From: Fistulifera solaris
Taxonomy: Eukaryota > Bacillariophyta > Bacillariophyceae > Naviculales > Stauroneidaceae
Length of the DNA: 64,000 bases
Direction: 5' to 3'
Assembly (NCBI GenBank): GCA_030295235.1
Contig: AP026151.1
Span: 558,001-622,000 of the forward strand
Both the position numbers and the translations under genes were made by a program. Shown in pieces: positions 9,363 through 22,285 of this stretch (position 1 is its first letter; each line of letters opens with the position of its first letter). Under the pieces are notes generated by a model. It was not told the origin of the DNA, made no database searches, and was given only the letters and a program-made list of their open reading frames with translations.

Positions 9363-12300
9363 ATGGCTTTTAGAAGTAACAGTGGCGATATTCCGCCTCC
9401 GAATGGTCAGGTCTTGTCGTTGATTTCGGCCTTTTCGAGCCCTGAAAATCATGAACTGCACGTACAAGCCATTCGAGCACTCGAAGAGGCGTTTGCCGGG
9501 GGTAGTTACGGGGATTTATGCCATCAGCTTGTCCTGTTTCTACTATTAAGTGATCACAGTCCTCCTGAAGAGATTTTCCATAAAATCGCCCCGGCGGACT
9601 TGGAAGCATGGCAAAGAACCGACGCTACTTCGGTGGCGAAATTGCAGCAACAACCAGCGCAATGGGTCGTTCTCGGTCAACTGGCGGGCTTTGTAATGAA
9701 AAATGCCTTGACTCGACCTCCGATCAATCCTCAATCCTCGCGGCCAGCTTTCGTGCCCGCTGGTCCTCTGGCCGAACATCTCAAAGAGTGCCTGTTGGTG
9801 GCTCTCGAATGTCAGCATGCCGAATTGAGAGCGGTGGCCAGTTCGATCATTGCTACCTGCGCCGTGTCGGCCGATGGTGTACAGCCGGTCATGCACGTGA
9901 GAGGCTGGCCGCAGCTCGTTCCGCACCTATTGGCACCGTTGCAACACCCCGGACTTCATCCTCGTGCATTTCACGGCGCAATAGATACGGTCAAGAAAAT
10001 ATTGGAAGATGGACCCAATGATCTTGATCCGCAAGAATTGGATGATTTAATTTTGGCGCTTATGCATTTGCTTCGAAACCAAGTCCAGCTATTGGACGAA
10101 AGTTCCAAAACGGCTATTCTAGAGTCACTGTTGGCTGCTTGTAGCACGGTGGATCGATCGGGTAGTCTCCAAAGTAGCGCCCTGATGGTACATGTTGAAG
10201 GCTACATACAAAGTTTATTATCGCTAGCGAACGACGCCAGTGCTGTGATTCGTCAAACGGTCTGCCGGAGTCTCGTTGCGTTGCTGGAAGTTCGGCCTGA
10301 TCTATTTGGTCGGGAACTGAAAATGTTTCAGACGGTCTCGCACGCCATGATCGAACGATCGTCGGATCAAGATCGCAATGTCGCACTCGATGCGTGTGAA
10401 TATTGGCTCACATTTTGTAGTCTCGAAATGCACGAAAATGGAAACGACACTTCGGCAATGAAAGATTTTGTACAGTCGTTGTTTCCGAAATTGCTCATTG
10501 TGTTATTGAACAACATTGTGTACGGGCCGGACGAGCAATCGGAGCTGCTGCAACAAAACGCTATGGAGTCGGCTGGTATTCCCGTAGATAGCACCAATGT
10601 GAAGCCGGTGTTTCATAAATCTCGGGCGCAGCACGTGGTGCACGCTGCTGGTAAAGGCGATGACTCGGATGACGACGATTGGGACGATGAAGACGACGAC
10701 GATGATGATGACGCAGATGAGGCAGATGAAGATGGAGGCAGCTTTTGGACTTTACGAAAATGTGCTGCTGCCAGTCTTGATTCATTGGCAATTTTATTTG
10801 GAGCCAATGCTATTCTTCCTGTATTGTGGCCTGCACTCGAACAAGGTTTGTCTTCCACCGAAGCAAACAAGGAATGGATTCAAGAGGCTTGCATCTTGGC
10901 CCTTGGCGCTGTAGCGGAAGGATGTCATCTTGAGCTCGGTGAAGCTCAAATTTTAGGACGTTTACATCCTTTCCTGCTCAGCCATTTAGATGTGGGGAAT
11001 CTTCCACAGCTGCAAAATTCAGCGGCGTGGACGCTTGGGAGATACGTTGCTTGGGCTGTTGAACAAGTCCAAACAGGAATGCAGCCAGATTTATTGGGTC
11101 ACATGACCCAACGTCTATTAGACTTGTTAGTTCGGACACCACATGCGTCGGTACAAGTTTCGGCTGTCACTGCCTTTGGGGTCCTTGTGGAATCAGCTGG
11201 AGATCTGATGGTGCCCTACTTGGAACCAATATTTGAGCAACTTGTGGTGGCGCTGCACAAATTCTATAGTCGATCTGGGAAAGTTGTGTTCCATCGCAGC
11301 TTACTGTTTCTTTTTGACACGTTTGGCATCATCGCTGACTGTTGTGGCCCTGCAATAGCCGAAGGTCACCTTCCCTCAATCTACTTGCCTTCTTTGATGC
11401 AAACTTGGGATACGCTCGCATCTAGTGCGTTGCAAGATCCAAAAGTCAATGCTGTCTTAATGCCCCTCATGGAAGGTTTGGCGAGCATTGCAGTAACGTC
11501 TGGGTTCAACTATCAGCCTTACGCGCTCCGGTCATTTGATAATGCCATGTGCATAATCGAAATGACAACTTTGTCTGTCTCGACGCTTGATGGAGCGAAC
11601 GACGGCCAGCTGTTCGACAATGAGGTAGACTACGATCCCATAGTGTGCTCTACTGATCTACTTGATGGGATGGTTGAAGGACTGGGATCAAATTTTGCGG
11701 AACTGGTCAAAAGTAGTCATCGCTATGGTTCACATTTCTTATCCGTGGTTCATTCCCTGTGTCGGCATGACGTTGGAAGTGTTCGAATGAGTGCCTTGGC
11801 TCTTCTTGGCGACTTGGCGCATCATACGCCGGCTATGCTAGAACCTGCTTGGACACAGCTTCTTCACGAGGCAGTCCGAAGCACCGACCCCCTTAGTCAG
11901 TCCCCATCCGTTGCTGCCAACGCTGTCTGGGCTACCGGAGAAATAATAATACGCTGCCAGGGAAACCCAAAGTCACTCGAACCTATCGTCGAACCTCTCA
12001 TTCAGAATTTGCTGGCGATTTTGGGGGATGCGACGGAAGGGTTGGTGGAAAATGCAGCGGCGTGTGCCGGTCGCTTGGCGATTGTATTAGCTGAAGTAGT
12101 CGCTCCCCATTTAGATCGTTTTCTATTGGCGGGATGGTGTGACGCAATGGGAAAGGTATCGGACCCGGACGAACGCCGAGATGCGTACGAGGGATTTTTT
12201 AAAAGCGATCTATCTGAACTCCAACGCTATTCATCGGGTACATGGTCAAGATGTTGTCACCGTGATTGTTGGCATAGTTCGATGTGTGATGACATGGCAC

Positions 12301-12507
12301 CTTCCCCCGCACCCCATGGGAGACTCGAACGAAGCATTTGAAAACCAATTTCGTCCTTTTCCGCCGACCGAAGCGAAATTGGGTGAAGCTTTATCGCAGC
12401 TACTCGTGAATTTGAAGTCGTCAGTAGGAGATGAGACTTGGATGATGGTGCAGCGGCATTTGCCTGTGAATGCAAGAAAGCTACTAAGAGAAGCTTATCA
12501 ATTATGA
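9363..12507 (+). CDS. Transportin (karyopherin beta-2) nuclear import receptor
   Basis: HEAT-repeat importin of the transportin-1/Kap104 type, about 1,048 residues (animal proteins are near 890), which imports PY-NLS cargo through the nuclear pore. HEAT repeats run throughout. An acidic loop DDDDWDDEDDDDDDDADE lies near residue 440, followed by FWTLRKCAAASLDSLAILFG, which matches the H8 loop region of transportins. IQEACILALGAVAEGC and NSAAWTLGRYVAWAVEQ are also typical. The frame changes by one base near 12,195-12,204, at a T6A4 run; the reading continues as KAIYLNSNAIHRV...VGDETWMMVQRHLPVNARKLLREAY, which matches the C-terminal end of the family (VGDENW...). I treat it as one intact gene with a probable sequence error. 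Its 3' end converges on the next gene. Confidence 0.88.
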
Positions 12508-12664
12508 ACGCAAGGATCCTCGCGACAACCATGCTGAGCGGTGGGAAGGAAATGAGGTTATAGAGTCGCTATGGAAAAACGTTTTAAGGTACGAAATGAA
12601 AACAAAGTAAAAGAATATAACTATAGAGCGGACATTTTTAAAAACAAAAAGAATGAGAAAGAAA

Positions 12665-13738
12665 CTATTTCTTCTCGCTGATCAAAGCCATCTCCTCATC
12701 ATCTTCCGACAACTGAGACGATCCGTTTTCGGACTTGGATACCACAGGTGGTGATGCAGCAGGAGTCGTATCGAACGTATAATTACAAATCGAAATAACA
12801 ACTTGCCCCGCGGCGATCATCATCGCCGGTGTCAACGGTCCTCCCAGCCACACATGATCCAACACGGACGATAAAATGATGGCTCCGGTGGTGGCCAAAG
12901 TCTTGAGAATGGAGTCACCATATTTGATCGACAGTGCTACCAAAAGTCCACCGGCGGCTCCCAATAAAGCCACACCCCACGCCAGTGGCGTCCAACCCGC
13001 TCCCAATTCCGCCGGAGATGTCGTGAACGCCATAAAGGCCAAGTACACCGGCACACTCCCAAATGCCAGCTGAAAGTTTCGTTCCCAAATCGAGAGTTGC
13101 AAAGGATCCTTTTTGATCACTTTCTCAAAATAAATAGACGAGAACCCCGACAATGTGACTTCGATGAGTACCGCCGCCGTTCCGAGCAGCACATTGGCGT
13201 CGGGTCCTACTGTCGTTGTCGTATCATTCTTATCCCAAATCGGTTGTGAAAACAAGAGCACCCCCAGCGACAAGGCAATCAAGGCCCGCCACTGCGTCCA
13301 AGAATACTGCCGACGCAATATGATGCTGGAACACGCGGCGGTCGTCAATATTTTGCATTGCGCAAAGATGGTAAACATCCCGGCCCCAATGTTTTTCAAG
13401 GAAATGAGACTCAACGTATTCATGGCCCCATAGATCAAGGCCAAACCAATCATTTTCTGACTCGTTGCTACCAGATATCCCAGTCGTTGTTGCATCGTTC
13501 GGTGTTTTCCCGTCATGGCATCGTCGCTGTTCACAATCATGTACGCGGAAAAGATCATTTTAATGATTTCACTGACCAACAAGACTTCGTATTTGGAGTA
13601 TTTTTCTTGTCTTGTTCCCAACGAATAACGTCGAATGACCGTAAAGAGCGAATTTTGCAGACACAGTACCACGAGAACGACCATGCGGATACTGTTCATA
13701 CAAGAAAAGATCGACTTGTTGTTGTTGGTGTCGCTCAT
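12665..13738 (-). CDS. SLC35A-type nucleotide-sugar transporter
   Basis: Golgi/ER nucleotide-sugar antiporter of the SLC35A (UDP-galactose/CMP-sialic acid/UDP-GlcNAc) family, about 357 residues with around ten hydrophobic helices. The signature stretch LISLKNIGAGMFTIFAQCKI (the family's Y/LK-in-helix followed by TxQLKI-type motif) and SSIILRRQYSWTQWRALIAL are clear. SGFSSIYFEKVIKKDPLQLS and the C-terminal TGAIILSSVLDHVWLGGPLT fit the family. The soluble tail ends ALISEKK, a di-lysine-like ER/Golgi retrieval signal. A Met 34 codons upstream (13,840) is also in frame, but the extra residues are polar and not conserved-looking, so the Met of MSDTNNNKS is chosen. The exact substrate cannot be told. 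Confidence 0.86.
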   Translation of the reverse strand: MSDTNNNKSIFSCMNSIRMVVLVVLCLQNSLFTVIRRYSLGTRQEKYSKYEVLLVSEIIKMIFSAYMIVNSDDAMTGKHRTMQQRLGYLVATSQKMIGLALIYGAMNTLSLISLKNIGAGMFTIFAQCKILTTAACSSIILRRQYSWTQWRALIALSLGVLLFSQPIWDKNDTTTTVGPDANVLLGTAAVLIEVTLSGFSSIYFEKVIKKDPLQLSIWERNFQLAFGSVPVYLAFMAFTTSPAELGAGWTPLAWGVALLGAAGGLLVALSIKYGDSILKTLATTGAIILSSVLDHVWLGGPLTPAMMIAAGQVVISICNYTFDTTPAASPPVVSKSENGSSQLSEDDEEMALISEKK

Positions 13739-14213
13739 GATGATGGAAGGTTTGCGGGGTGGAGTGTCGTCTTTGTGGATTGTTTCTGGAACTCGTTTCG
13801 AGGCTTTGCGGTGATGTTGACCCAAGTCCATAAACAACACTCGAGCTCTTGTTTGAAAGAAATGAAGTTTGTTCGCAACGCAGGAGGAGATGGAGGAAGA
13901 TTGGAGGAGTTAAAGCAAAGGATGCTGACGATATCCTTTTGGCAATAATAAGTTCGAAGGTTTATCGTCGATCGTGACTGCGGTATTTATTGCTGGAAAC
14001 TTGGTAAAACGACGGAGTGAAGAAACTTAAAACTGATACGACAAATAAAAATATCTGATTTAAGAACTCAGTACCGGATAAACAGACATGCGCGATTGCA
14101 CACGAAAGACGCACGCGGCGTCCGAAATCCGGACACTTTTACAACTATTAGCAACTGCTATTATCTGCTATCGATACAAGTAAACTTCCTTCTTTCTCCT
14201 TCTGGCGTTCAGA
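13739..14213. other. Divergent intergenic region
   Basis: About 475 bp between the sugar transporter and the dehydrogenase, transcribed away from each other. No gene or clear motif is seen. Confidence 0.4.
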
Positions 14214-15042
14214 ATGACATCGTCGTGGTTGCAATTGGCTCAGAAGACAGCTATCGTTACAGGAGCGGGATCGGGGATCGGGGCTATGGGTTACGTATAT
14301 CATTAAAGCTGCCGGTTCGTTTGCCGAAATCATCCTCCATAATATAGACTCATTTTTTCCCTCCCTATAGACAGTCGCCCGTTCTTTACTGAATCAACAA
14401 TGTCGTGTCATTCAAGTGGATCGGGATGAAGCATCGATGCAACACATCACGAAGGATGCGTCGGTCGTTCAATGCGATGTTTCGCAAGAAGATCAAGTGC
14501 GAAACGTTTTTGTTCAATCTGACAATCCGTCCATTCTCATCAATTGTGCCGGTATTACACGCGATGGATGGATTTCGAATTTGTCAAATGATGATTGGGA
14601 CTCGGTTCTCGATATTAATCTCAAGGGAACCTTTTTGATGTGCCGTGAATTCATTCGACTTCAGAATGAGAGATTAAAACAAGGAGAAGACCGGCCGGCC
14701 TGTTCCATTGTCAATGTCGGATCGGTTGTTTCGGAATTGGGGAATTTGGGGCAAACGAATTATGCCGCCAGTAAAGGAGGAGTGCTGGGGTTGACACGAG
14801 CGTTGGCCAAAGAAGTGGCCCGCAGCCATATTCGAGTGAATGCGGTCGTTCCGGGGTTCATTGATACGCCCATGGCACAACAAGTGCCGGTCCATGTGCA
14901 AGAGCAAATCCGGAACCAAATTCCGTTGGGTCGGTTCGGGAAACCGGAAGAAGTCGCGGATCTCATTCTATTCTTGGCATCACCGAGAAGTAGTTACATC
15001 ACGGGAGAATGCATCAAAGTGAGCGGAATGATTTCATTATAA
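14214..15042 (+). CDS. Short-chain dehydrogenase/reductase (3-oxoacyl-ACP reductase-like)
   Basis: Classical SDR of about 250 residues. Exon 1 (14,214-14,294) encodes the cofactor motif TGAGSGIG. A 76-nt intron (14,295-14,370, GTATAT...CTATAG) joins it in phase 0 to TVARSLLNQQCRVIQVDRDE. The NAG motif appears as NCAGITRDGW, the catalytic Ser in VNVGSVVSELGN, and the catalytic Tyr-Lys in YAASKGG, followed by ALAKEVARSHIRVNAVVPGFIDTPM. The C-terminus SSYITGECIKVSGMISL matches the FabG/CBR4/HSD17B8 group, so 3-oxoacyl-ACP reduction in fatty-acid synthesis is the best guess. Asp in VIQVDRD after strand 2 would favour NAD(H). No obvious targeting peptide precedes the fold. Confidence 0.87.
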
Positions 15043-15910
15043 AATGCGACGTTGTGATTCTACAGACTGTTTTTCGGTATAAATTATGCTAAAATGGTCA
15101 ATTCTCTAATGGGTCAAACAATACAAACGGTGGGTATGGAAACACTTTCGAATTTCATTTTCAATCGTTACTTCTTTCTCGAGGAAATAATAACAATGTC
15201 ATTCTGCGCCAGTGCGCGAAATTCGATATGTGATTCCACGTTGGGAGCAATTCATTCGGGTGTACATCGTACGTACACCTCTAGCGATTATCGCTCCCAT
15301 TACCGTCCTCATCCTCCCAGTTTGCAATTGGCATCACCTAATTGACTCACGCCTCGAATATTGGCACCACCACGTCCCAAAGGCTTTCCATCTCCAGTCG
15401 AACGATACGATCGACCTTGATTCCGGTTACCGTACGTTCGATTCTAGTACGTCGACAACAACACGTGTTCGAATTCCACTGTCAGAGAACGTCCCTTAAA
15501 TTTAATTAGAATTGCAGGTTCGAAGCACTTACCGACGAGGACGCATGATTCTCAAGAGCTTGTGGATTGAAAATGGTTGTGAAAAATAGTGCTACCAGCG
15601 TATAAATACCTGCACACTCGTGAGAGAAAGGAAGCGACGGTCATTGACACCATAACGGCCTAAACGTACCTGCGAGAAAGTCCGTGAACGACTTCCACAG
15701 TGACTTTTTGCCGCCGACGGTGCCGTCTGCAGAAACATATACCATACTTTATCTTTTCGACAGAATAGAAGAGTTAAAGGGTAAAGGTACGAATGTAATG
15801 ATGACTTCGAAGAGTGGTAAATATAAAAGGGAAATAATAACACACGGCGCAGTAAAAACACGACACCCCACGACCCACGACCGAACAATTCGTTACCGGT
15901 ATGACGTTGA
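15043..15910. other. Intergenic region left of the A/B array
   Basis: No supported gene. The A/B repeat homology starts at about 15,911 (AAACGTCCGTCC) and this region shares none of it. Confidence 0.45.
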
Positions 15911-16018
15911 AACAAACGTCCGTCCTTCTACACGTCGATCCGCAGCAGCAGAGCAGCAGCAGCACAAAAACAACCCCAATTACCAAAATCCTTATTGTTT
16001 CATCTATCTTGAACCAAA

Positions 16019-16143
16019 ATGCGACTTTCTACCAAACGAGACTATCTTTCATGCTCCCAGAGCGACTTGGCGACTATTTCGTTACAGCGACAGCGCACGG
16101 AAGACCCTATTCAGTCCTTGTTCGCTTCTCTTGATCACCTGTC
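16019..16143 (+). pseudogene. Gene A copy 1, 5' fragment (cut by retroelement)
   Basis: First 41 or so codons of the A gene, starting MRLSTKRDYLSCSQSDLATI as in A2 and A3. A single base is missing relative to A2/A3 just before the insertion point (CTTGATCACC against CTTCGATCACC), shifting the frame. Homology stops exactly at the 5-bp sequence CTGTC (16,139-16,143), where the copia element begins, and resumes at 22,496. Confidence 0.88.
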
Positions 16144-16357
16144 CGGCGAAGATAAATGTTCCTCTGAGCGATTATCCAATGAATAACCGCAATAACAAGA
16201 TCAACTTCGATAACAAAGCCAATCGGTAACTCACAACACACTATATAATTATCATCCTACTTCTTACGTTCGAACAAGATTGCTCGCCAATACACTGACG
16301 TAAGTCCGTCATACGTTGAATCGTAACTCGTGACTCAATCTATCAATAACTCTCGTT
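16144..16357 (-). repeat. Copia 3' LTR
   Basis: About 212 bp, matching 22,286-22,495 apart from one 3-bp indel and the extreme edge. A purine-rich tract (on the minus strand, TTGAGAGAGAG) lies immediately inside it and is the likely polypurine tract. Confidence 0.9.
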
Positions 16358-19300
16358 CTCTCTCTCAATCGTAGCTTCGAACTTCTTCCTAAAATCCTAA
16401 ATCTCTCTAAACACATATAACTTCGACGAGTCTCACCAACCCATCAATAACCTGCGCTTTGTTTCGAACTCTCCTTTCGACAAGCCCTTCGTAAATATAT
16501 CCGCCTTCTGCTCAGCTGTATCGATTCGTCTCGGCCGATCTCTCCATCTTTGATATGCGAAATGAACCACCAATACTTGCAAGCAATATGCTTTGTCCGA
16601 GGGGTCATCTTTGGATAAGAGTTGTTCATCATAGTAAGCGCTCCATTGTTGTCTTCCCACACAATAGAAACAGTAGACTCTGCACTCCGCTCGATCTTGA
16701 AATGCTCCGTCAGCTCTTCCATAACTTCGTACGGGTAACAACTGTCTCATTGCCATAGACGCTGCGATAAATTCCGCTTCCGTAGTAGACAACGAAATCT
16801 CACTTTGCAACTTAGATCCCCAAAGCACCGGAACACCTCCAAGCGTAATAACATACCCAGTACGACTTTTCACACTCGTAGGATCGTTTCGGCGTCTTGA
16901 ATTCCATAATCCCGCGAAATCGGCATCCACGTAAAGATCCAATCTCAAGTCCTTATCCGGACGAATAATCATCCCTCGATCACTCGTTGCTTTCAAATAA
17001 CGACCAATTCGTTTCAATGCTATCTCGTGAATACGTTTCGGGCAGTGCGTGAACCTAGCACATTGATGCACCGCAAACGCAATATCTGGTCGCGAGTTCG
17101 ACGCCAAATACATCATCATTCCGACAACTGAGGCATACGACCACTTCTCAACACAGTCTTCTCCATCAGAATCCTTTCCAAGCGTTTTTCGATTCAGCAG
17201 GAGTCGAACTCGTCCGACAATCCTGTAAACCCATCGTGACTAAAATCCGATCAATCAATCCCTTTTGCAAAAGCTCAATCGATCCATCTTCCTTTCTTTG
17301 AATCAAAATCCCAAGAAATCCAGCAACATCGTCTTCAATATTCAACTGAAATCTCTGGAACTTTTCGTTGTTACGCAGATCGTCAATCACTGCATCGATG
17401 TCGTGTTCCTCACGTGCGAAGAACAGGCAATCATCAACGTAAGTCAAGCAAACAACTTTTCTCGACATAAACAAACAAGGTTCATTCTTCGACTGAACAA
17501 ATCCTCGATCTTCCAATCCCTTCTTCAAACAATTAAAGAAGTTCAAGGGACTCTGTCTTAACCCATAAACACTTTTCTTCAATCTCAACACGTATCCCGG
17601 ACGCTCGAATCCTTTCGGCATCTCACAGAACACTTCCTCGTTCAGGTCAGCCTGCACAAACGCCAACGTATAGTCGACTTGCTTCGTAGCCAAGCCCAAG
17701 ACGATCGACAGAATCAACAGCAAACGAACGGTACTCCACGAAACCACCGGGGCATACGTCTCAAAGAAATCGACGCCCTCAATTTGACGATCTCCGCGAA
17801 TGCACCATCTCGCCTTAAATTTCTTGATCCGACCATCGGGGTATCTTTTTGCATTTGAACGCCCAAGTGCTCGGCAAGATATTCGCTCCCTTTTCAACTG
17901 CGTCAGATCTCGGAACCACGTCCCAAGGATCCAAACTTTCCAACGACTCGATCTCTTCCGACCATCGCTTGACGATAGCCCTCACTATTCGGTCCATTCA
18001 TCGCTTGGTGGTAATTCGGAGTGTCTTCGTTGTTCGCTTTCGCAGCAAACGCCAAAGGATGCAAATCATCGAGCAATCCGTCCTCATCGACGTTCGATCG
18101 CATCAACAAAGCATGCGCACCCCAATTTCCCTGCGACAAGATGTCCCCATCAAAATCCAGACTTCGCCAGAAAAACTTCATTCTCCGACGGAAGACCAAA
18201 CTCTTTCTGTACTTTCTCTATCAGCTCAGACTCGGTCTCCTTTCCGAATTTCGTCATATCGCGCTCAGCAATATAAACTTCTTCAATGTTGTCATCGTCG
18301 TCGGGCCCATAAAATCTTCCACGACTAACAGGCCGATTTACGAAATCGGAACCGTAATACTGCGATTCCAACGTCAGCGGTCTCTCACTTCGACGAGGAG
18401 CAGGTTCTTCCACATCCTCATCATCACTATCATCTCTCTCTGGAGCAAACATAGGAACTTCATCTTGATCTTGATCCGCATGAATCTGATTCGGCTCGAC
18501 TCTCGGTTCTCGATGGCGAGGTCCCGGAGCCAAGTTTCTCTCTTGTGTTTGTCGTCGAATTAACAACTCTCTCTGTTTCTTTTCTTCGTCAGTCAACCAA
18601 TCCTCGTGTAGCAAAGGTAATTCTTGTCCATCCTCGGGTTCAACTTTATCTCGGCTAAACGTAAGTAACTCTTCCCAATCCTTTGGTTCGGCCTCTTCGA
18701 CAACAGGTTTTGGAATCAACGGAATCGTCGTGAACTTGTCATCGTACACCACGTGAAACTGTGGCGAAACCGCTCCCGTTCTCAAATTCCTAATAAGCCC
18801 AATTGTACTTGCGTGTCGCCCGACATTCCCAAGAACTGACCTCTCCGACTTTTCGGCTTCCACTTCGGTAATTTCTTTCCGTCTTGAATCCTAGTATCCA
18901 GAACGTAGCACGGACATCCAAACACTCTCATTCGCTGAAGTACACTCATATCCATCGTAACTCCAGACAGTAGCTCGACCGGTGCAAGTCCCGAATCCTG
19001 CTTCGGTAACCTGTTCCATAAGTACACCGCATAGTCTACCGCAAATGGCCATAAGTCCACCGACGTTTCGCTTGGCCAGTGAATCATCGCGTGCAGTAGC
19101 ATCGTCCTCGCGCTTTCTGTCACAGTTCGGATCGCGTTCTCTGCAATTCCGTTCTGATGGTGTGCACCGACACCGGAGAAATGGATTCGCTGTCCTTGCA
19201 ACTCCAAATCCTTCAGAAATTCCTGCGACTTGAACACTCCTAAATCTGCGCTGGTACTCCTTGACTTCAACTCTATCGGCTTGAAGCTCTCTCGAACATA

Positions 19301-22266
19301 TGTTTTGATCGAATAGTTTCCGTTGACGACGTGGACACTTGATTTTCGACATACAGGTACGTCGTAGCCGTATCCACAAAGATTGTCCCACACTTGAACT
19401 TGTCTTGCTCTTGCTCTTTCCCATAAGTATGCGATCGTCGACCCGACACACTTGACACGCGTACTGATCCGTCGATACCATCTGACCTGGCGTCAAGATA
19501 CCTTCTTTCAACGAACCGTCTCTCTCTGGGACTTTCGACTTATGTGTCGCATGGAGCGTCAACGACTTCTTCGGTAAAAGGAAATCGAAAGACAGAACCC
19601 TTTTCCGTGACTCGAAATTCACCACGACCCCCTCTAGCTTCGAGCTGCAAATGCACTTGTGGACTAAAGAGAGCGAACTTGAGCGCCAGGCACATAAAGA
19701 GCCCGCGTTTTCAATGCATGCTCTTGTCCAGTATCATCTCGAACCGTCCAGGATACAGTACCCGAACCACAAACTCGTGCTTGCTGAGCGATCCCGGTCA
19801 AAGACGAATCACTCGGAGTGAAGTCAATAAAATCATCGCGATGTGGGGTAACACCAGTTGACGCGCCAGTATCGAACACAATAGGCGTATCATTCATTGC
19901 ACCAAAGTAGACGCTCTGTAATTGAACACATCCATCAACAGGACTCAGATTGTTGTACGCCCAAGCGGCTGGAGTGTCGCTAAGCATGTAACCAGATTTT
20001 CTGTCAACGAGAGGCACCGTAGCCATTTGAATCGACCAAAACCACAGAGGAGATCCAAAAATTCAGGATTGGCACGGCACGCTTCATCGAACATCTCAGG
20101 AATCGTAGGAACATAGCGAACGGGTATATCTGCCCATCCTTTAATCCACTCAGAAATCTCGTCTCCTAGGAATCCAGGACGTTTAGGTGACGCGTTTTGA
20201 CTCCCGAGTCTTGCTCCTGCGAAACCACGTAAGCGACGACGTCGCTTCTTCTTCCAACTCTCTCTGTCGCGCACAATCGGTCTGCGTGTAACGTCAAACC
20301 AAACTGGGGCAACAGAACCAAATCCTAACACACCCTCCGCCATAAAATGCAAGCGAAGTGGCATTTCCATCAAAACAATCGACGCCGAACACGAACCATC
20401 GACAATCGCTTCGAAAATCATAACTCCAACCATAAGCAACCAAAGTAACAGCCCAATAATCCCGAGCTTGCTTCGGAAGCTTGTCTTCATAAACTCCTTT
20501 CCAATTCTGGAGAGTTTGGGCCATCTGCTCCAGCGGTCCAGAAAACCACTGAAGCGGCCCATTAAAAACGCGGCGTCAAAGCGCCCTGCGAAGTTTCCGG
20601 ACTCCTTCTTGTCATCCGACTTGTCAGACGACTTGGTATCCGAAGGTTCGCTCGCTTTTAACGCTAACATAGCTCGATGCTGGTCGGTGTCGTGACCAAC
20701 GATTGCACCGTCCACACCAATGGTAAGTCTTTCCATTGATGGTCTTCGTGTGACTTTCGCCTTTCTTGGGCGGGGTACTGAAGGGATCCTTTTCTTTCTT
20801 GGCATTCGACCCGTTCGAATCGCCTCCGCCCTCTTCCACCACCGCGTCCGCCACGACCACCACGACCTCCTCCACGGCCTCCGCGTCCACCACGGCCATT
20901 TCCACGACCATTGCCCGAACCACGGTTGCCAGAGTTGTTATTTCCATCGCCGTCCTTCTTCTTCTTCGGACAATCGACAGACTTGTGTCCTTTCTCACCG
21001 CACTCATAGCAGTTCCCGGCAAAGAATCCAGAGTCGCTTTGCTTTCCATCGCCAGCAACCCAAAGACTTGCTCCCAATAAGCCAGAATACAACTCGTTGG
21101 CTTTATCGGTCAAAGCCTCAACGGTACAATCGCGTCCCAATAGCACCGAATGGGCTGTCAAATCGCTATTAAACTCCGGTAGAGCTCGCGATCAATCCAC
21201 GCTTCACAAGCTTCGCCATATCCGGAATCGCCGCATTAGCCGATAAGTTCATCGAATTTGCGAGCATATTGTAAACGCCCACCGCAACCGTATTATAGTC
21301 GCGCACATTTTCTCCCGGAAAGTTCTTAACCGTAATCGACTCGAACTGACTGATAAGCCCTCGGATAGCCGACGAATCACGCACGATAACGTAATCCATC
21401 ATCATCTTAAAGTAGACCGGCCCGCTCTGGTAGGCCGCCTCTTTTCCGTAGGGTACACTCTGGGCCTGTGTCTCAATCCGAGTTCGCAAGTCGGGCGAGC
21501 AACAGTTGAGGATCAATTCCCGGTCCATTGCAAATTCTCGACCTGCCAATCTGCACCTCGCACCGCCGTAGAAATCACAAGCTTTCTTGATAGTATCCAT
21601 ATCCAACTTGTAATATCCAGTAAACAAATTCACCATTTCGCTGCGTGCGGTCGGAATCGGCACCAAAAAGTCCGGGTGCGCCACAAACTCCGACGGAATC
21701 TGAAAAACATCATCCATGTCGTATCGTTCGCCACCGCACGAACTTCAGCGATGCGTAAATCAACACGGTATGCCTTCGACAGAGTTGCAACCGCTTCTCC
21801 ATCATTCAAATTGATCGAATCCATGATCTCGAACTTCGTTTCGATGCCCGCCGTAGCAATTTCATGCAGCTGGGACTTCTCCTTCGGCTTCATACTTTCT
21901 CGATCCTTAGCTTCGACCAAAGGTTTCTTCTTCTTAACTTCCTGGGTGGTACGGTCGGTCGCTCGCAGAGCAACTCCGAGTTTCTGGCTCAAATAGTCCA
22001 AATTATCATCGTCGGCCATCTTTTCTTCTTCTTCTTCCGACTCCGAATCCGAATCCTTTTCTTCTTCTTCTTCCGACTCCGAATCCGAATCCGAATCTCT
22101 TTCTCCTTGCCAGAAAACGTTCAAATGAAGCCTGTCGGGCCCCTCTTCTTCTTCCTGTAACGATGGAAGGCTTTCCTCTTCTTCTCCACGATCAGTCATC
22201 CACCAGAGAGAATGACTTTAACACACTCAGATTCACGCTTTTCAATCGAATCAAATCCAATCGGCG

Positions 22267-22285
22267 TGACCTGGGCTCATAACCA
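22267..22285 (-). other. Copia primer-binding site resembling tRNA-Met anticodon arm
   Basis: Immediately inside the 5' LTR the minus strand reads TGGTTATGAGCCCAGGTCA. Its complement contains CTGGGCTCATAACC, the anticodon-arm sequence (CAT anticodon) of methionine tRNA. Drosophila copia and yeast Ty5 prime from an internal fragment of initiator tRNA-Met in this way, and the same mode is inferred here. Confidence 0.65.

Noticed and set aside
20664-21172. Overlapping open frames on both strands with Gly-rich or Ser/Thr-rich translations
   Set aside because: They lie in the gag region of the copia element; the CCHC knuckle is in one minus-strand frame and the others are shadows.
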